DNA from: a virus
Reading direction: 5' to 3' (one strand)
Length of the DNA: 64,000 nt
Virus record (IMG/VR): IMGVR_UViG_3300048838_000628
Location: 1-64,000 of that record
Under the pieces are notes generated by a model. It searched no databases. It worked only from the letters and a program-made list of their open reading frames with translations, and was not told the origin of the DNA. Position numbers and translations under genes: made by a program. This document shows, in pieces, positions 40,475 through 50,663 of this stretch (its first letter is position 1; each line of letters begins with the position of its first letter).

Positions 40475-41676
40475 TAGTAAACCCTATGTAAGTGCAAAGC
40501 ACCAACTTCGTTAGTTGGCCATGCTAAAGTAAAGGATATGTCTACTTTATTTCTAATTCCTATTAGTTCTCCGGGGCATCTTGTTGAGAAATCCCATTTA
40601 GGGATAAATAATTCGTTAGTACGACTATCATAAACAGGATAGCCATCTTTAATCATAAAACTATGAGGATAGACATCGTTTTGCGAATATAGTACTATGT
40701 CCGTTGACAATCCTGTAGCTGCCAATCCAACGCTATTTGCTACACCATAAGACCTAAGGTTATCATCTAAATATTCTAGGTTTAAAGTGCTTGTAGTTGC
40801 TATAATATTAAATGGCGAATATTCTGAATTAACCGTGATAACCAAATCATGCCCTGTGCCAAATTCTATATGGCCAAAAGCGTGTAAGGTTCTTACAGAG
40901 CCAGAATGTGGCGAACTAACAGTATAGCTTCTCATAAGAGAGCTTGTGCTTAAGCTCTGTGCATACACAAATGAACTATCGTTCCAGTCATCCCAATAGG
41001 CCGTATCGTAAAGTAAAAAGCTATTAACAAAACGACGTTTAACCCAAACAAATTCAGGTTCATAATGAAATGGCGCTACTTGACAAGGATGATGTATTAG
41101 ATTAGTAACACCAACAACCTTCTCTTGAACGCCTAGGGTAATGTCTAACGGCGTCCCATTTTCTTCTAGTTCAAAAACATTTGGGATAACATCTCCATAA
41201 ATTGGGATATAAAGATACTTATTCAAAGGCTCCCAATATGGGTTTGCTTCTAATTCAAAAGATATTTCTAATGACGCTAAAGGATCAGAAACGCTTTCGT
41301 CTAGCGTATAAGTTCTTTCAACAGAGCTAATGCGCCCATAAGTATGATACCAACGAACGCATTCGCTCACTCCGCAACAAATACTGCAAGAAGAACCGAC
41401 CTCACAGCAAGCATTAGGCAGATACCCTATAATATCAATATAGGGCCTGCCACCGTTTCGCATTAAATCTACTAGCTGTCTAGACGCCGTGTTGCCCCTG
41501 TGTGCTGCTATTGTTCCAGAAACGCTATAGCTAGCAATCTCTGGTAGGGGATATAGAGAGTTATAAAATACAGTAGAACTGAACTCGTTCTGCAAACCCT
41601 CGTTCTTCCATTCCACAGGCGTGCTGTGTTCAGCAAATCCGCGTATTACAACATCACCTACCTGATAGATAAACAT
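40474..41676 (-). CDS. Distal tail (Dit)-like protein
   Basis: 400 residues immediately after the tape measure. The early domain ends SLEISFELEANPYWEPL, a segment common at the end of the Dit N-terminal domain in siphoviruses. A Cys cluster (ACCEVGSSCSICCGVSEC, about 89-106) is unusual and may bind metal or form disulfides. The larger C-terminal region may be a galectin/CBM-like insert. Neighbouring order tape measure, Dit, Tal, fibres fits siphovirus tails. Confidence 0.6.
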   Translation of the reverse strand: MFIYQVGDVVIRGFAEHSTPVEWKNEGLQNEFSSTVFYNSLYPLPEIASYSVSGTIAAHRGNTASRQLVDLMRNGGRPYIDIIGYLPNACCEVGSSCSICCGVSECVRWYHTYGRISSVERTYTLDESVSDPLASLEISFELEANPYWEPLNKYLYIPIYGDVIPNVFELEENGTPLDITLGVQEKVVGVTNLIHHPCQVAPFHYEPEFVWVKRRFVNSFLLYDTAYWDDWNDSSFVYAQSLSTSSLMRSYTVSSPHSGSVRTLHAFGHIEFGTGHDLVITVNSEYSPFNIIATTSTLNLEYLDDNLRSYGVANSVGLAATGLSTDIVLYSQNDVYPHSFMIKDGYPVYDSRTNELFIPKWDFSTRCPGELIGIRNKVDISFTLAWPTNEVGALHLHRVY

Positions 41677-44600
41677 TAAACCCCCGATGCACCAGAAAGC
41701 TTCAAAGTTCTAAAAGTCTCTCTTGCTTTGCGCTTTTCCATCTTCTTTACAACAGCCTCGGCCACAGCTTCAGGACTACCAGCCCCATTTACCGTTATAT
41801 ACGTGTCACCTTCGTTGATATTCATACTACTCATACCAACACCGGCAGCAGCGTTTATCTCACGTGTACGGCCCGCAGGAGAGTAAATTTGACCATTCTC
41901 GTTGGAGATTAAATAGGTCTTGCCCTTGCTAGTCCGATACGTTTCAAACGGTAACCCGTTTTCGAGAACCTCATATTTACCACCAGCGCGAACACCACCA
42001 CCATAGAAACTTGTACCATCTGTTGGTTGAATGCCCTCGCCTGGTCCCAATCCTACATTAGAGTTCAAGAACGCAACCTTCATACGCGCTAATGACAGAA
42101 TTGCATCTTCGATCTTATCAATAAATAGGTCGAGTTCGCTACGAGCAACTATAAGGTTTAATTTAAGTATTGTTGTAGCAATAGTAAATGTAGAACTAAA
42201 GACTACAAGGTTTAGAATAATTTGCGATAGTGCAATCGTAACCTTGTTTGCCATTATAGCGGTCATGACTGAAATAGTTTCAAGTTCGCCAACAACTTTA
42301 TCGACAGATTTTTTAAGGTCGCTAACGTTGTCATCAATGCCTTTTTGTAGACCTTCAATGATATTTTCGCCAACGGTTTCATATACAGTTGAAGGAGATT
42401 TAATACCAAGAGCATTTTTAGTGCCTTCGTCTAGATATTGTCCAATCCCTTTACCGACATTTTGCAGTCTTGTTGTATTTTCACTTGTTATTAATCCAAG
42501 TTCTAAGCCTTCAAGAATACCATTTAAGTAATCATTGCTAAGAGCGCGAGTATATTGATTTTCGGGATCATAAAGCGAACTTATAAACCCCCTAGCAATA
42601 CTCTTTGCATCTTCATCACTAATAGCATCTTCTTGATTGTGTAATAATCCGTTAATTATGCTCGTATAAAGATCGGCTCCAGCTTGTGGCCCAAGCAGAT
42701 CATAAATCGGTCCCATGCTAGATTGTAGTTCTGCCACAACACCGTTTATTTCCGATTGTTCTAATGGGCGAAGATTGCCAGATGCTAAAATACTCAACAT
42801 ATTAAAGCCAGCAAATTCTTCTGTGGCCATTAACTGATTTACTAAAGCATCGCTTTCATTTAATGTAGCAAGATCATCAACAACTCTAGTCTGTAAATCA
42901 GCTTTTGTTGTTTCACTAAGCCCAGTATCTTGAGCAACAGCGCCTTTTATAAAGCTATCTATTAATCCAGTTACGCCCTCTATTGTCAAGAAGCCGCTTA
43001 TATTTTCTTGATCCAAACCAAGCTCCCCAAGAGCAACATTTCTTAGCAATGCTTCTTTTAGATTTGTTGGCATATTCTTTAAGAACGGCAAATTAGCAAG
43101 CTGTTCGGTTGTAAATTGCGTTTCTGGATCAATACCAAGCATTCTGAAAACGTTAAATGCATCATTAGCGCTATCGGCGTCACCAGAAGTAAGTAAAGTA
43201 TTGATTGCGGCATAGCGTAAGCGTTCTTTAGCTTCTGCACTTAAGGTATAATTTTCTGGATTGCTTAACGCGTCCCTGAACGATGTAGCAACCAGCTTAC
43301 CAAATGAATTAGTAAACCCAAACGTACTATCAAGCTCAAGAGTAGAAAATTTGAACTGCTCTCCAAAAGCCAATCCACCTATTAATTTATCTCGTTCTAA
43401 TTGAAATGGGCGCTCTTTATTGGGATCAAGCTCGTTAAATATTTGTAGGTCTAAAGCAGCAATCTTAATACGAGTAATAATGGTATCAATGATTGCAATA
43501 ATGCCTCGCAAAGAGTTTTCAGCTTGTATTCTAAATACGCTAGCTGGCCCAAGGCCAATAGCCTCCATGACATTAAATGTAGAATTTGCTATACTACCAA
43601 AGAACGCCTGTAGAGCATCCCATATGCCCTCTAGCGCCTTGTCAGCGTTCGCTTGAACCTTGTCTTTATCGCCCTCTATTAAACCTTCGATAACGCCAAA
43701 TGCACCCGATGTAGCGGTTAGTAGAGAGGGTAGGGCTTCGGCAATACCGCCAATAAGCAATTGCAAACCAGCAAATCTAGCAACTGTCATAACCATTGAC
43801 GCTACTTTTATTCTGTTCATAAATGCTATAAAAACAGCACCTATTTTTAGTAGCGAGTTAATATCGTCAGAAGTGAATTCTTCTGTCAAAACGTTAAATG
43901 TTTTACCAATATTTTCGATTAACGGTAGTATAAACGTCTTAAGTTCTAACAAAGCAACGCTACCAACAAGCAATGCTGCGCCAGCAACAATATCGTTTAT
44001 GAACTTCAATATACCAGACACAAACGTGGTTATGCTTGTAAAATCTATTCTGTTGATTTCATCAATTATGTCTTTAACGTCTTCTATTAAAGCGTTAAAA
44101 TAACTAACAAATGGATTACTGCCAGATTTTGCAGAACTTGGCATAATGCTGTCGTTTTCCATAATACCAACACCGGCTTTTAAACCGTTTGCGGCATTTT
44201 TATCCGGGTTCATTATTTCGCCAACAGCTGCTAGGGCAAGATTAATCTGTTCACCAATATAACCAACAGCTTTGACGATCTCATTGCCAATTTCTGTTTT
44301 TTCTAATTCTGTTCTAAGATTAAAAACATCGTTTTCAATAGCCATAGCCAACATGTTAGATACAAAAGCTATAGCGCCAAACGGAAAACCAAACACAAGA
44401 GCTAAACCAGCGGTTATGCCAGAGCGAACAAAATTATCGACATTAGTCTCTAAGAAGGTTTTTGCTTCGGTATAATCGCCATTTGCAATATCCGTAAGAA
44501 CTCTGCGTATATTAAGTATTGCAAGGTCTATACTTTCGCTCATATTTTCTGGTTTACCGATTTCTTTGATGCGTTTTTCTAGTTCTTCGTTAAACCCAAA

Positions 44601-47600
44601 AAGGCTTCTCGTTATTGTCTTTGTTGGCATTCCAAATTGGTTATCTGTTAAACCGCCAGATTGTGCGAAAGCGTATTCTTCTTCTGGAGTGCCAAGATTT
44701 ATTTCACGTTCACCAAAACCAAACTGATTAAGACCGCTACTAAGCAAAGTCTGTAAAGCGCCAACAGGAACAAGAAGTGCTGTTCTAAAAGCTTCTTTCC
44801 AGTCTTTGTTTTTAATGTCGTCAATTAGTTCACTAATACGTCTTGTAAAAGGATTTTCTGTTATTTCTATTCCAAGAGTCGTTAGAACCGATTTAAAGTT
44901 CTCTTTAAGGTTTCCAACAGCTATTGCTAGTTCATCAGAACCTTGCTTTGTTTCGCCACTAAATAGTAGACCAATAGCTTTCCTGGAATCAGCGAAGTCT
45001 TTGTTTAGCCCGCGCAAGTCGTTTCTTAAATCTGTTATTTGGTCAACTGTAAGATTCTTACCAAACACTTTAGCTGCACCAGCGAATCTTTTTGTCGTCT
45101 TTTCACTATCGGTCATTTGGTCTTCAAGGCGCTTCATTTCTTCATATTGATCTTGGAGCATATCGGAAACATCTTCGCCTTCAGAATTATATTTAGACCA
45201 AATCTTTATTGTATCACCGTAGTGATATACGCTATCTTTAGTAAGACCGTTCCACTCTCTTAGCTGGTCTACAGAAACACCATAACGCTGTGCAATTCCC
45301 CAAAGACTATCGCCTTGAGCAAGAACAAGTTCTTGATACATGCCAAGCGCAGGATCGTATAACGTCTTTAGTCTGTCAAGCTCTGGATTTGTTTTTCTTG
45401 GCCCGCTTTCACCAGCAGCGCCGCCAGTTGGCCCGCTACCAAAAGTATTATCTATTAACGCTTTTAGTTCATCAATTGGTGTTCTAATTAAACGGATAGA
45501 TTCAACAAAACCGCTTAAGAAAACATTTACTCTTTGTATGGCATTACCGATTGCATCTGCAAGAAACTTAACCAATGGAGCAAATATATTGCCAATTGTT
45601 ATTTTAAGATCATACATACGGTTCTTAAGTCTCTGAATAGAAGCGTCCGTAGTTTCATTACGGATACGTGCCTCATTCATAAGAGCATTATTTTCACGCC
45701 AACCATCGTTACCGACTTCAACGGCTTTATTAACCAACTCGTTAGCGTTACCAAGACGACGCAACATGTCAGAAACACGAATACCGTCTAAGCCAAGCTG
45801 ATCGAACAAAACAACCTGTTCCTCAAGAGGGTATTTAGAAAAGCCCTCAAGCATATCCAAAAGAAACTCCGCCGGTTTTTGTTTCTGCAACTCTTTTAAT
45901 TCAGCACCAGTCATTCCGGCAGCTTTAGCAAATAACTCAAGTTCTGTTCCACCTTTAGCTAAAGCGTTAATGCTTTTCTGCATAAACTGGCTAAAAGCTG
46001 TACCGGCTGCTTCAGGGTTAAGACCGACCGATTCCATAGCAGCAGAGAACGAAAGAATCTCCGGCACAGAAAGACCGAACGAGACACCGACACCGGCAAT
46101 GCGATTTGACATTTCAGCAATACCGCTTTCAGTAGCGGCAAACTGATTGCCAAGCGTAACCATTGTACTGGCAACTTTATCAAAATCTTTACTTCCAGTA
46201 ATGGCCGAAAACTGTCCAAGGAACGTAGCTGCTTCTTCGCCACCAAGATTAGTGGCAATTGTCATAGCACCGACGGTTTGAGTAAACTTTTCCATCAATT
46301 CAATAGGTATACCAAGCGTACCAGCAACTTCAGCGATCTCAAGAATAGTTTTTGAAGCATCTGATAGACCAGATAAAACACTATCATTGCCAGTCGCCAT
46401 ATCTCTAAATTGTTGTGTTAATGTGGCCTGTACTTCTTTTTTAGTTTCTTCTGGTATTTCAATTGTTTTGAAAACCTGCGCTAAACCTTTTTCAAATTCA
46501 ATTGCCGTTCCAGCAAAAACAGAGCCTAGTCCACCAACAAACATTCTAAGATCATTTATTGCAAAACGTAAGCGATTGCTTATTTGTTTAAATATACCGC
46601 CTATTGCATCACCGGCTTTTCTAAAAGGGAAAGTTATAATATTGGCGATATTAGAGAAAATTGATTTAGTAGTGTTTACAACACCTTTAAATGCGTTTAT
46701 AACTGTTTTTGCTAAAAACTCTACAACAGCCTTGATTTTACTAAAACCAGATTTCAAGCCTTCAACAATATTTTCACCAAAGCGCTTAAAAACGGCACTA
46801 GGGGAGCGAATTCCCCATGAGAATTTGGCACCACGATTTACTTCGTTACCAAAATCTTTACCAAGGTTAAAGCCTGCACGTTTATCAAATCCGCCAGCTT
46901 TCATGCCTTTGGATAATTGCTTAACAGAATTAGCAAAACCTTTAAAGTTTATATCTTTCATATTAACGCCAGATAACTTTTCTAGCGTTTTTGCAATAGC
47001 AAGGATTGATTCAGAGAAAGAGCGAAATTTATCTACTGTATTTTTATTAACGCTGCCAATATCTTTCATAATAGCTTTAAAGCCACCAAAAGGTAGTAAG
47101 GGTATGCCATTAAGCATTCTGCGTATAGTTCCAAGACTTTTTATAACAGTTTCTACGCTAACGCCTTCATCAATACGAGCAAGAACGCGAAATACCTTGC
47201 CTATATTTACGACAGCTTCAGCAAAACTTGAAAACTTTTTAATGTCATCTGATTTAAAACCAGATATACTCTTAACAATGCCCTTGAAGCCGCCAATGTT
47301 GAACAAACCTGTAGCACTAAGCATTCTGCGTATTTTGTTTAAGTTTTCAACAATATTTTCTGTGCTTAAATCTCTTGAGTCCACAGAAAGCGATCTAAAG
47401 GCTTTGATAATACCAAGCATACCCTCTGTAAATCCACGTACCTTTTCTACTTGCTGAATAGATACGCCACCTTCGTTTTTCTTAAATATATTAAAACTAA
47501 AGCTTTTAAAGCCGTCTAGTTTTTTAAACAGTTTCGACATACTTTCAAGCATATAAAGCGATTCAACCAAAAAAGAGTTTAACTGTTTAGAAGCATTTTG

Positions 47601-48788
47601 TATATTTAGCTTTTCAACACTTTCGATTACCTCAATAGTGTTTTTAAAGAACTTTAATACTACACCAAACTTATCAAGTACAAACTCAATTTGATTAACA
47701 TTTTGTATTTTAATATTTCCGATTTTAATAAACACAACTTCTATATCATCAAACACGGCAGCAAATGATTTGAATATAGCCTTATCACCACCAAAGTTAG
47801 TGTTTTCAAGAGCAGAAGTAATTTTATCAACGGTCTTAAATAAGCGAACTAAATAGTTAAGGTTTTTTGTTGTATTTTTATCAATAACGATTCTTGCAGC
47901 AGCCGCAGCAAAAAGAGTTGATTGTATAAGAACTTGTCTAAGGTCATAGATATATTTATCTGCAAGTAATTGCTTTATTTTAACTCCATAAAGCGCGTGT
48001 GAATCGGCGTATGCTTTAACAACCTTTAATGTTCTATCTATCATTTTTAGAATATTGTTTAACGGTTTTGTACCGTCATCTTTTGCAGCAGTTGTAACAT
48101 TGCCGATTATAAATTCAACTTTATTAGATATACTTATAATTACATCAGTAAACTTTTTTAACGAAATCTCAAAATCTTCTGATTTTCCAACTTCGTCTAT
48201 CTTCTTTTTCATTCTTTGAATTGCCGAAACCATTGTATAAATAGGCGTAAGAACTTCTTTATCAAAAGCAACAACTTTTGCAACCCTATCGGCTGTAGGA
48301 AAGTTAATTCTATTAAACGCTGTAACAAATTCTTTGAAAGTATTTACGGCACGTACGCCGCCCTCTATTGCGTTTTGAGCAGTTGTTAAACCGCTAAACT
48401 TTTCAATTAAATTTATAAACGCGTACATGCTGCCAGTTATACTGGTGAGCGCTTGAGAAGTTTTGTTGCTATCAGCACCAGCTGAAAGCATTTGCTTTAC
48501 AAATGTATTAACAGAGCCACCCATTATTTCAAACTTCTTGTTAACACCCGCCATGCTTGGCAAGTTCTTTATTGTTAACGAGAAGCTAAGTATTTCCATT
48601 CCAAAAGCTTTCATTGCCGCTATTTCAAGACTTTTATTATCAAAAACTTTTAATAGCGCTCTAATGCCATCAGCAGTATTGGTTAGTTTTGATTTTAAAT
48701 CACCCTGAAGTTGTGAGAATTCATAAAGTGCATCGTTTAACTTACCAAAAGCTTCAACATCAAATTCTAATCCAGCACCAGTGGCCAT
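41676..48788 (-). CDS. Tail tape measure protein with TP901-type core and LysM domain
   Basis: 2370 residues. The TP901-family core lies at about residues 760-1060 (FSQFMQKSINALAKGG, KRLKNRMYDLKITIG). A LysM domain follows at about 1150-1195 (AQGDSLWGIAQRYGVSVDQLREWNGL is its visible span in part), which suggests peptidoglycan contact during DNA entry. Two SPS-x-V-x-x-x-GENI-x-EGL motifs appear at about 660 and 2140, and FRSFSESI/FSSFAEAV-type repeats in the N-terminal half. At about 0.15 nm per residue the tail would be near 355 nm. GGAGGATAA precedes the ATG. Confidence 0.9.
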   Translation of the reverse strand: MATGAGLEFDVEAFGKLNDALYEFSQLQGDLKSKLTNTADGIRALLKVFDNKSLEIAAMKAFGMEILSFSLTIKNLPSMAGVNKKFEIMGGSVNTFVKQMLSAGADSNKTSQALTSITGSMYAFINLIEKFSGLTTAQNAIEGGVRAVNTFKEFVTAFNRINFPTADRVAKVVAFDKEVLTPIYTMVSAIQRMKKKIDEVGKSEDFEISLKKFTDVIISISNKVEFIIGNVTTAAKDDGTKPLNNILKMIDRTLKVVKAYADSHALYGVKIKQLLADKYIYDLRQVLIQSTLFAAAAARIVIDKNTTKNLNYLVRLFKTVDKITSALENTNFGGDKAIFKSFAAVFDDIEVVFIKIGNIKIQNVNQIEFVLDKFGVVLKFFKNTIEVIESVEKLNIQNASKQLNSFLVESLYMLESMSKLFKKLDGFKSFSFNIFKKNEGGVSIQQVEKVRGFTEGMLGIIKAFRSLSVDSRDLSTENIVENLNKIRRMLSATGLFNIGGFKGIVKSISGFKSDDIKKFSSFAEAVVNIGKVFRVLARIDEGVSVETVIKSLGTIRRMLNGIPLLPFGGFKAIMKDIGSVNKNTVDKFRSFSESILAIAKTLEKLSGVNMKDINFKGFANSVKQLSKGMKAGGFDKRAGFNLGKDFGNEVNRGAKFSWGIRSPSAVFKRFGENIVEGLKSGFSKIKAVVEFLAKTVINAFKGVVNTTKSIFSNIANIITFPFRKAGDAIGGIFKQISNRLRFAINDLRMFVGGLGSVFAGTAIEFEKGLAQVFKTIEIPEETKKEVQATLTQQFRDMATGNDSVLSGLSDASKTILEIAEVAGTLGIPIELMEKFTQTVGAMTIATNLGGEEAATFLGQFSAITGSKDFDKVASTMVTLGNQFAATESGIAEMSNRIAGVGVSFGLSVPEILSFSAAMESVGLNPEAAGTAFSQFMQKSINALAKGGTELELFAKAAGMTGAELKELQKQKPAEFLLDMLEGFSKYPLEEQVVLFDQLGLDGIRVSDMLRRLGNANELVNKAVEVGNDGWRENNALMNEARIRNETTDASIQRLKNRMYDLKITIGNIFAPLVKFLADAIGNAIQRVNVFLSGFVESIRLIRTPIDELKALIDNTFGSGPTGGAAGESGPRKTNPELDRLKTLYDPALGMYQELVLAQGDSLWGIAQRYGVSVDQLREWNGLTKDSVYHYGDTIKIWSKYNSEGEDVSDMLQDQYEEMKRLEDQMTDSEKTTKRFAGAAKVFGKNLTVDQITDLRNDLRGLNKDFADSRKAIGLLFSGETKQGSDELAIAVGNLKENFKSVLTTLGIEITENPFTRRISELIDDIKNKDWKEAFRTALLVPVGALQTLLSSGLNQFGFGEREINLGTPEEEYAFAQSGGLTDNQFGMPTKTITRSLFGFNEELEKRIKEIGKPENMSESIDLAILNIRRVLTDIANGDYTEAKTFLETNVDNFVRSGITAGLALVFGFPFGAIAFVSNMLAMAIENDVFNLRTELEKTEIGNEIVKAVGYIGEQINLALAAVGEIMNPDKNAANGLKAGVGIMENDSIMPSSAKSGSNPFVSYFNALIEDVKDIIDEINRIDFTSITTFVSGILKFINDIVAGAALLVGSVALLELKTFILPLIENIGKTFNVLTEEFTSDDINSLLKIGAVFIAFMNRIKVASMVMTVARFAGLQLLIGGIAEALPSLLTATSGAFGVIEGLIEGDKDKVQANADKALEGIWDALQAFFGSIANSTFNVMEAIGLGPASVFRIQAENSLRGIIAIIDTIITRIKIAALDLQIFNELDPNKERPFQLERDKLIGGLAFGEQFKFSTLELDSTFGFTNSFGKLVATSFRDALSNPENYTLSAEAKERLRYAAINTLLTSGDADSANDAFNVFRMLGIDPETQFTTEQLANLPFLKNMPTNLKEALLRNVALGELGLDQENISGFLTIEGVTGLIDSFIKGAVAQDTGLSETTKADLQTRVVDDLATLNESDALVNQLMATEEFAGFNMLSILASGNLRPLEQSEINGVVAELQSSMGPIYDLLGPQAGADLYTSIINGLLHNQEDAISDEDAKSIARGFISSLYDPENQYTRALSNDYLNGILEGLELGLITSENTTRLQNVGKGIGQYLDEGTKNALGIKSPSTVYETVGENIIEGLQKGIDDNVSDLKKSVDKVVGELETISVMTAIMANKVTIALSQIILNLVVFSSTFTIATTILKLNLIVARSELDLFIDKIEDAILSLARMKVAFLNSNVGLGPGEGIQPTDGTSFYGGGVRAGGKYEVLENGLPFETYRTSKGKTYLISNENGQIYSPAGRTREINAAAGVGMSSMNINEGDTYITVNGAGSPEAVAEAVVKKMEKRKARETFRTLKLSGASGV

Positions 48789-49475
48789 TTATCCTCCAAG
48801 CATATCGTTAATAATAGCTGGCGTAAACTTAAGATCAGCGTCACCAAGCTTTTGTTTAATTTCGTTTCTAAATTTAGCATCTTTAAGCTCAGTGAAAATT
48901 GTGTCATAAAGCCCGCGTCCAAACCAGCCGCCCATTTTCTTGCCTTTTGGATAAATAAACCACTCACGTAATTTTGATTTGCGTTTGCCCCAAAGATGAA
49001 AACGCTTACCGCTAGTTCTTGCTGAACTTTCAGGCCAATCTTCGTTCTTTGGAAATGCAGCAGGCTTCTTGGAAATCGCTTCAGGATAACCTTGATTGTT
49101 TTGTGTAAAACTAGAAGCGACTTTATGACCATTTGGAAATGTCGTATAACCCAAGGTGACCCTACCTTTACGGCCAGCGCTTATATAATGAAAAATCTTA
49201 TGAGGCTGACCACTACTATTTACTGCACTAATTTGTACATTATAGATTGACTTGCCTTTTTTAAAGTCAAACGAAGATTTGACATAAACCTGAAAACGCA
49301 CGGCTTCATCACCAAAGCGACCATCTTCATTTAAATATCCAGCAAGCTCATTAAGTTTGTCTTTAAACACTTTTGCTATTTCGCCTTCTTTGCGCTTAGC
49401 AAGACCTTCGGCATATTTATCTGGTTTAAATCCTTTAACAAAATCTATAACGTCACCTAAATCTACTGTTGTCAT
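48789..49475 (-). CDS. Tail-associated hypothetical protein
   Basis: 228 residues, basic, between the chaperone-like genes and the tape measure. Helical N-terminus, then strands (NVQISAVNSSGQPHKIFHYISAGRKG) and a positively charged segment (KRFHLWGKRKSKLREW). It may be a tail completion or minor tail protein by position; I recognise no family. The start shares four bases with the previous gene's end. Confidence 0.55.
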   Translation of the reverse strand: MTTVDLGDVIDFVKGFKPDKYAEGLAKRKEGEIAKVFKDKLNELAGYLNEDGRFGDEAVRFQVYVKSSFDFKKGKSIYNVQISAVNSSGQPHKIFHYISAGRKGRVTLGYTTFPNGHKVASSFTQNNQGYPEAISKKPAAFPKNEDWPESSARTSGKRFHLWGKRKSKLREWFIYPKGKKMGGWFGRGLYDTIFTELKDAKFRNEIKQKLGDADLKFTPAIINDMLGG

Positions 49476-49867
49476 TTGTTTCCCTTCCTTGCACTTTCAA
49501 CCTCGCGGTAAAAATCTTCAATAGACTCAATTTGATTTTTTACTATCTCAACTGCCATTGTTTTACCACGAAGTTCGGGTTCGTAATCATTCCAAATATG
49601 GGGAGGGATATTTAGTTTCGATCTTATAAATTCTTCTTGTATTTCAAACGGTATTTGCTGGATGTTGATGCGACCATATAGCTTTTTCTTTAACTCTCTG
49701 ATCGCATCTTTACCAGCTTGGTCTAAATCTTCTTTTTCGCCGTCTAAACGTTTGTTTAACTTCTCATTTTCTTCGTATAATGTTTCTTCTGTCGAAAGGA
49801 GAGTGTTCTTGCTATAATAATTAAGATAGAAGTTCATCCAGTCGATCACGGAGAAAGGAGATGTCAT
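49472..49867 (-). CDS. Tail assembly chaperone-like protein 2
   Basis: 131 residues from the ATG at 49867 with AGGAGGG seven bases upstream; a TTG directly before it is in frame too. Helical, charged (EENEKLNKRLDGEKEDLDQAGKDAIRELKKKL). It overlaps the gene before by 47 bases. The two genes before a tape measure are usually the chaperones; in many phages they are joined by frameshift, but here the second has its own ribosome site. Confidence 0.55.
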   Translation of the reverse strand: MTSPFSVIDWMNFYLNYYSKNTLLSTEETLYEENEKLNKRLDGEKEDLDQAGKDAIRELKKKLYGRINIQQIPFEIQEEFIRSKLNIPPHIWNDYEPELRGKTMAVEIVKNQIESIEDFYREVESARKGNK

Positions 49868-50600
49868 CAAGACCCTCCTGCGAGTTCAAGATGCTAATGC
49901 CCGTGTACACGCGCTTAACCGCATCCTGAAACACATCGCTAATGGGCTTGTACTCATTAACGATCTGTGAGGCAACTGCAATCATTACCTCAAACGGGTT
50001 GTTCTTGTCAATCAGTGGGGCAGGGGGCATGTATTCGTCAAGTAGTTCGTCCAGAGGATCGCGCTCTACTTTTGCACCGTCCCAATAACTTTCAGGAATT
50101 ACCACATCAAACTTGCTCTCAATAGATTTGTTCTTATGGATTGTAAATACGCTCTTACGCATAATTGCCCATGAGATAACCTGAAATAGAGCCAGTGTAT
50201 AATGCGGTGTATGCTCTCGCTTAACTGATTGAATAAATGTAGAAATTTTGCTCTGTGGCACGTTACGGAAAGCACGACGATATTTCTTAACAAGATCGCG
50301 AACATCATTATCGTTTTCGTCAATTGCTTCCGGGTCTTTAATACCGCGAGTAATTAGAAGTGTACGAGTGCGCTTCATAATTTCTTCAGCAGTTTTGTCG
50401 TTAAAGCCCAGTGTTAGAACGCGCATAGGATCGACAACAACGTTTTCTTTGTCGTAATAAGCGCCATCTTTTTCAGTAAGGACTTCGCCAGTATCGACGT
50501 TAATATGCCAGTTAAAGTAAACCTCATATTCGTCAAATACTTCGTTAATTTCTTCTTCTGTAAGTTCCTTACGCTTGTCTTTCGTACTGATAATAGCCAT
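49821..50600 (-). CDS. Tail assembly chaperone-like protein 1
   Basis: 259 residues following the tail-tube gene and its terminator. Acidic helical protein (ELTEEEINEVFDEYEVYFNW, DNDVRDLVKKYRRAFRNV, DELLDEYMPPAPLIDKNN). The position between tail tube and tape measure and the overlap with a second small gene fit the tail chaperone gene pair. No sequence motif confirms it. The ATG has AAGGGG upstream. Confidence 0.55.
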   Translation of the reverse strand: MAIISTKDKRKELTEEEINEVFDEYEVYFNWHINVDTGEVLTEKDGAYYDKENVVVDPMRVLTLGFNDKTAEEIMKRTRTLLITRGIKDPEAIDENDNDVRDLVKKYRRAFRNVPQSKISTFIQSVKREHTPHYTLALFQVISWAIMRKSVFTIHKNKSIESKFDVVIPESYWDGAKVERDPLDELLDEYMPPAPLIDKNNPFEVMIAVASQIVNEYKPISDVFQDAVKRVYTGISILNSQEGLDDISFLRDRLDELLS

Positions 50601-50619
50601 TTTATTTCCCCTTATAGTT

Positions 50620-50653
50620 TTTTAAAAGAAAGGGGCGGTTTTTAGGCCGCCCC
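50620..50653 (-). terminator. Terminator after the tail-tube gene
   Basis: GGGGCGG and CCGCCCC pair across 50632-50653 with TTTTTAGG-type loop bases between, followed on the - strand by TTTCTTTTAAAAAA. It lies between the tail-tube and chaperone genes, where reduced downstream transcription would favour the abundant tube protein. Confidence 0.75.
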
Positions 50654-50663
50654 AGTTGCATTA

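Noticed and set aside
46387-47457. 356-codon open frame on the + strand inside the tape measure gene
   Set aside because: It is the antisense of a long repetitive helical gene, has a Ser/Pro/Leu-rich low-sense composition, and no ribosome site or coherent domain.
49821-49870. Programmed frameshift between the two tail chaperone-like genes
   Set aside because: The second gene has its own AGGAGGG and ATG, and I see no slippery heptamer in the overlap.
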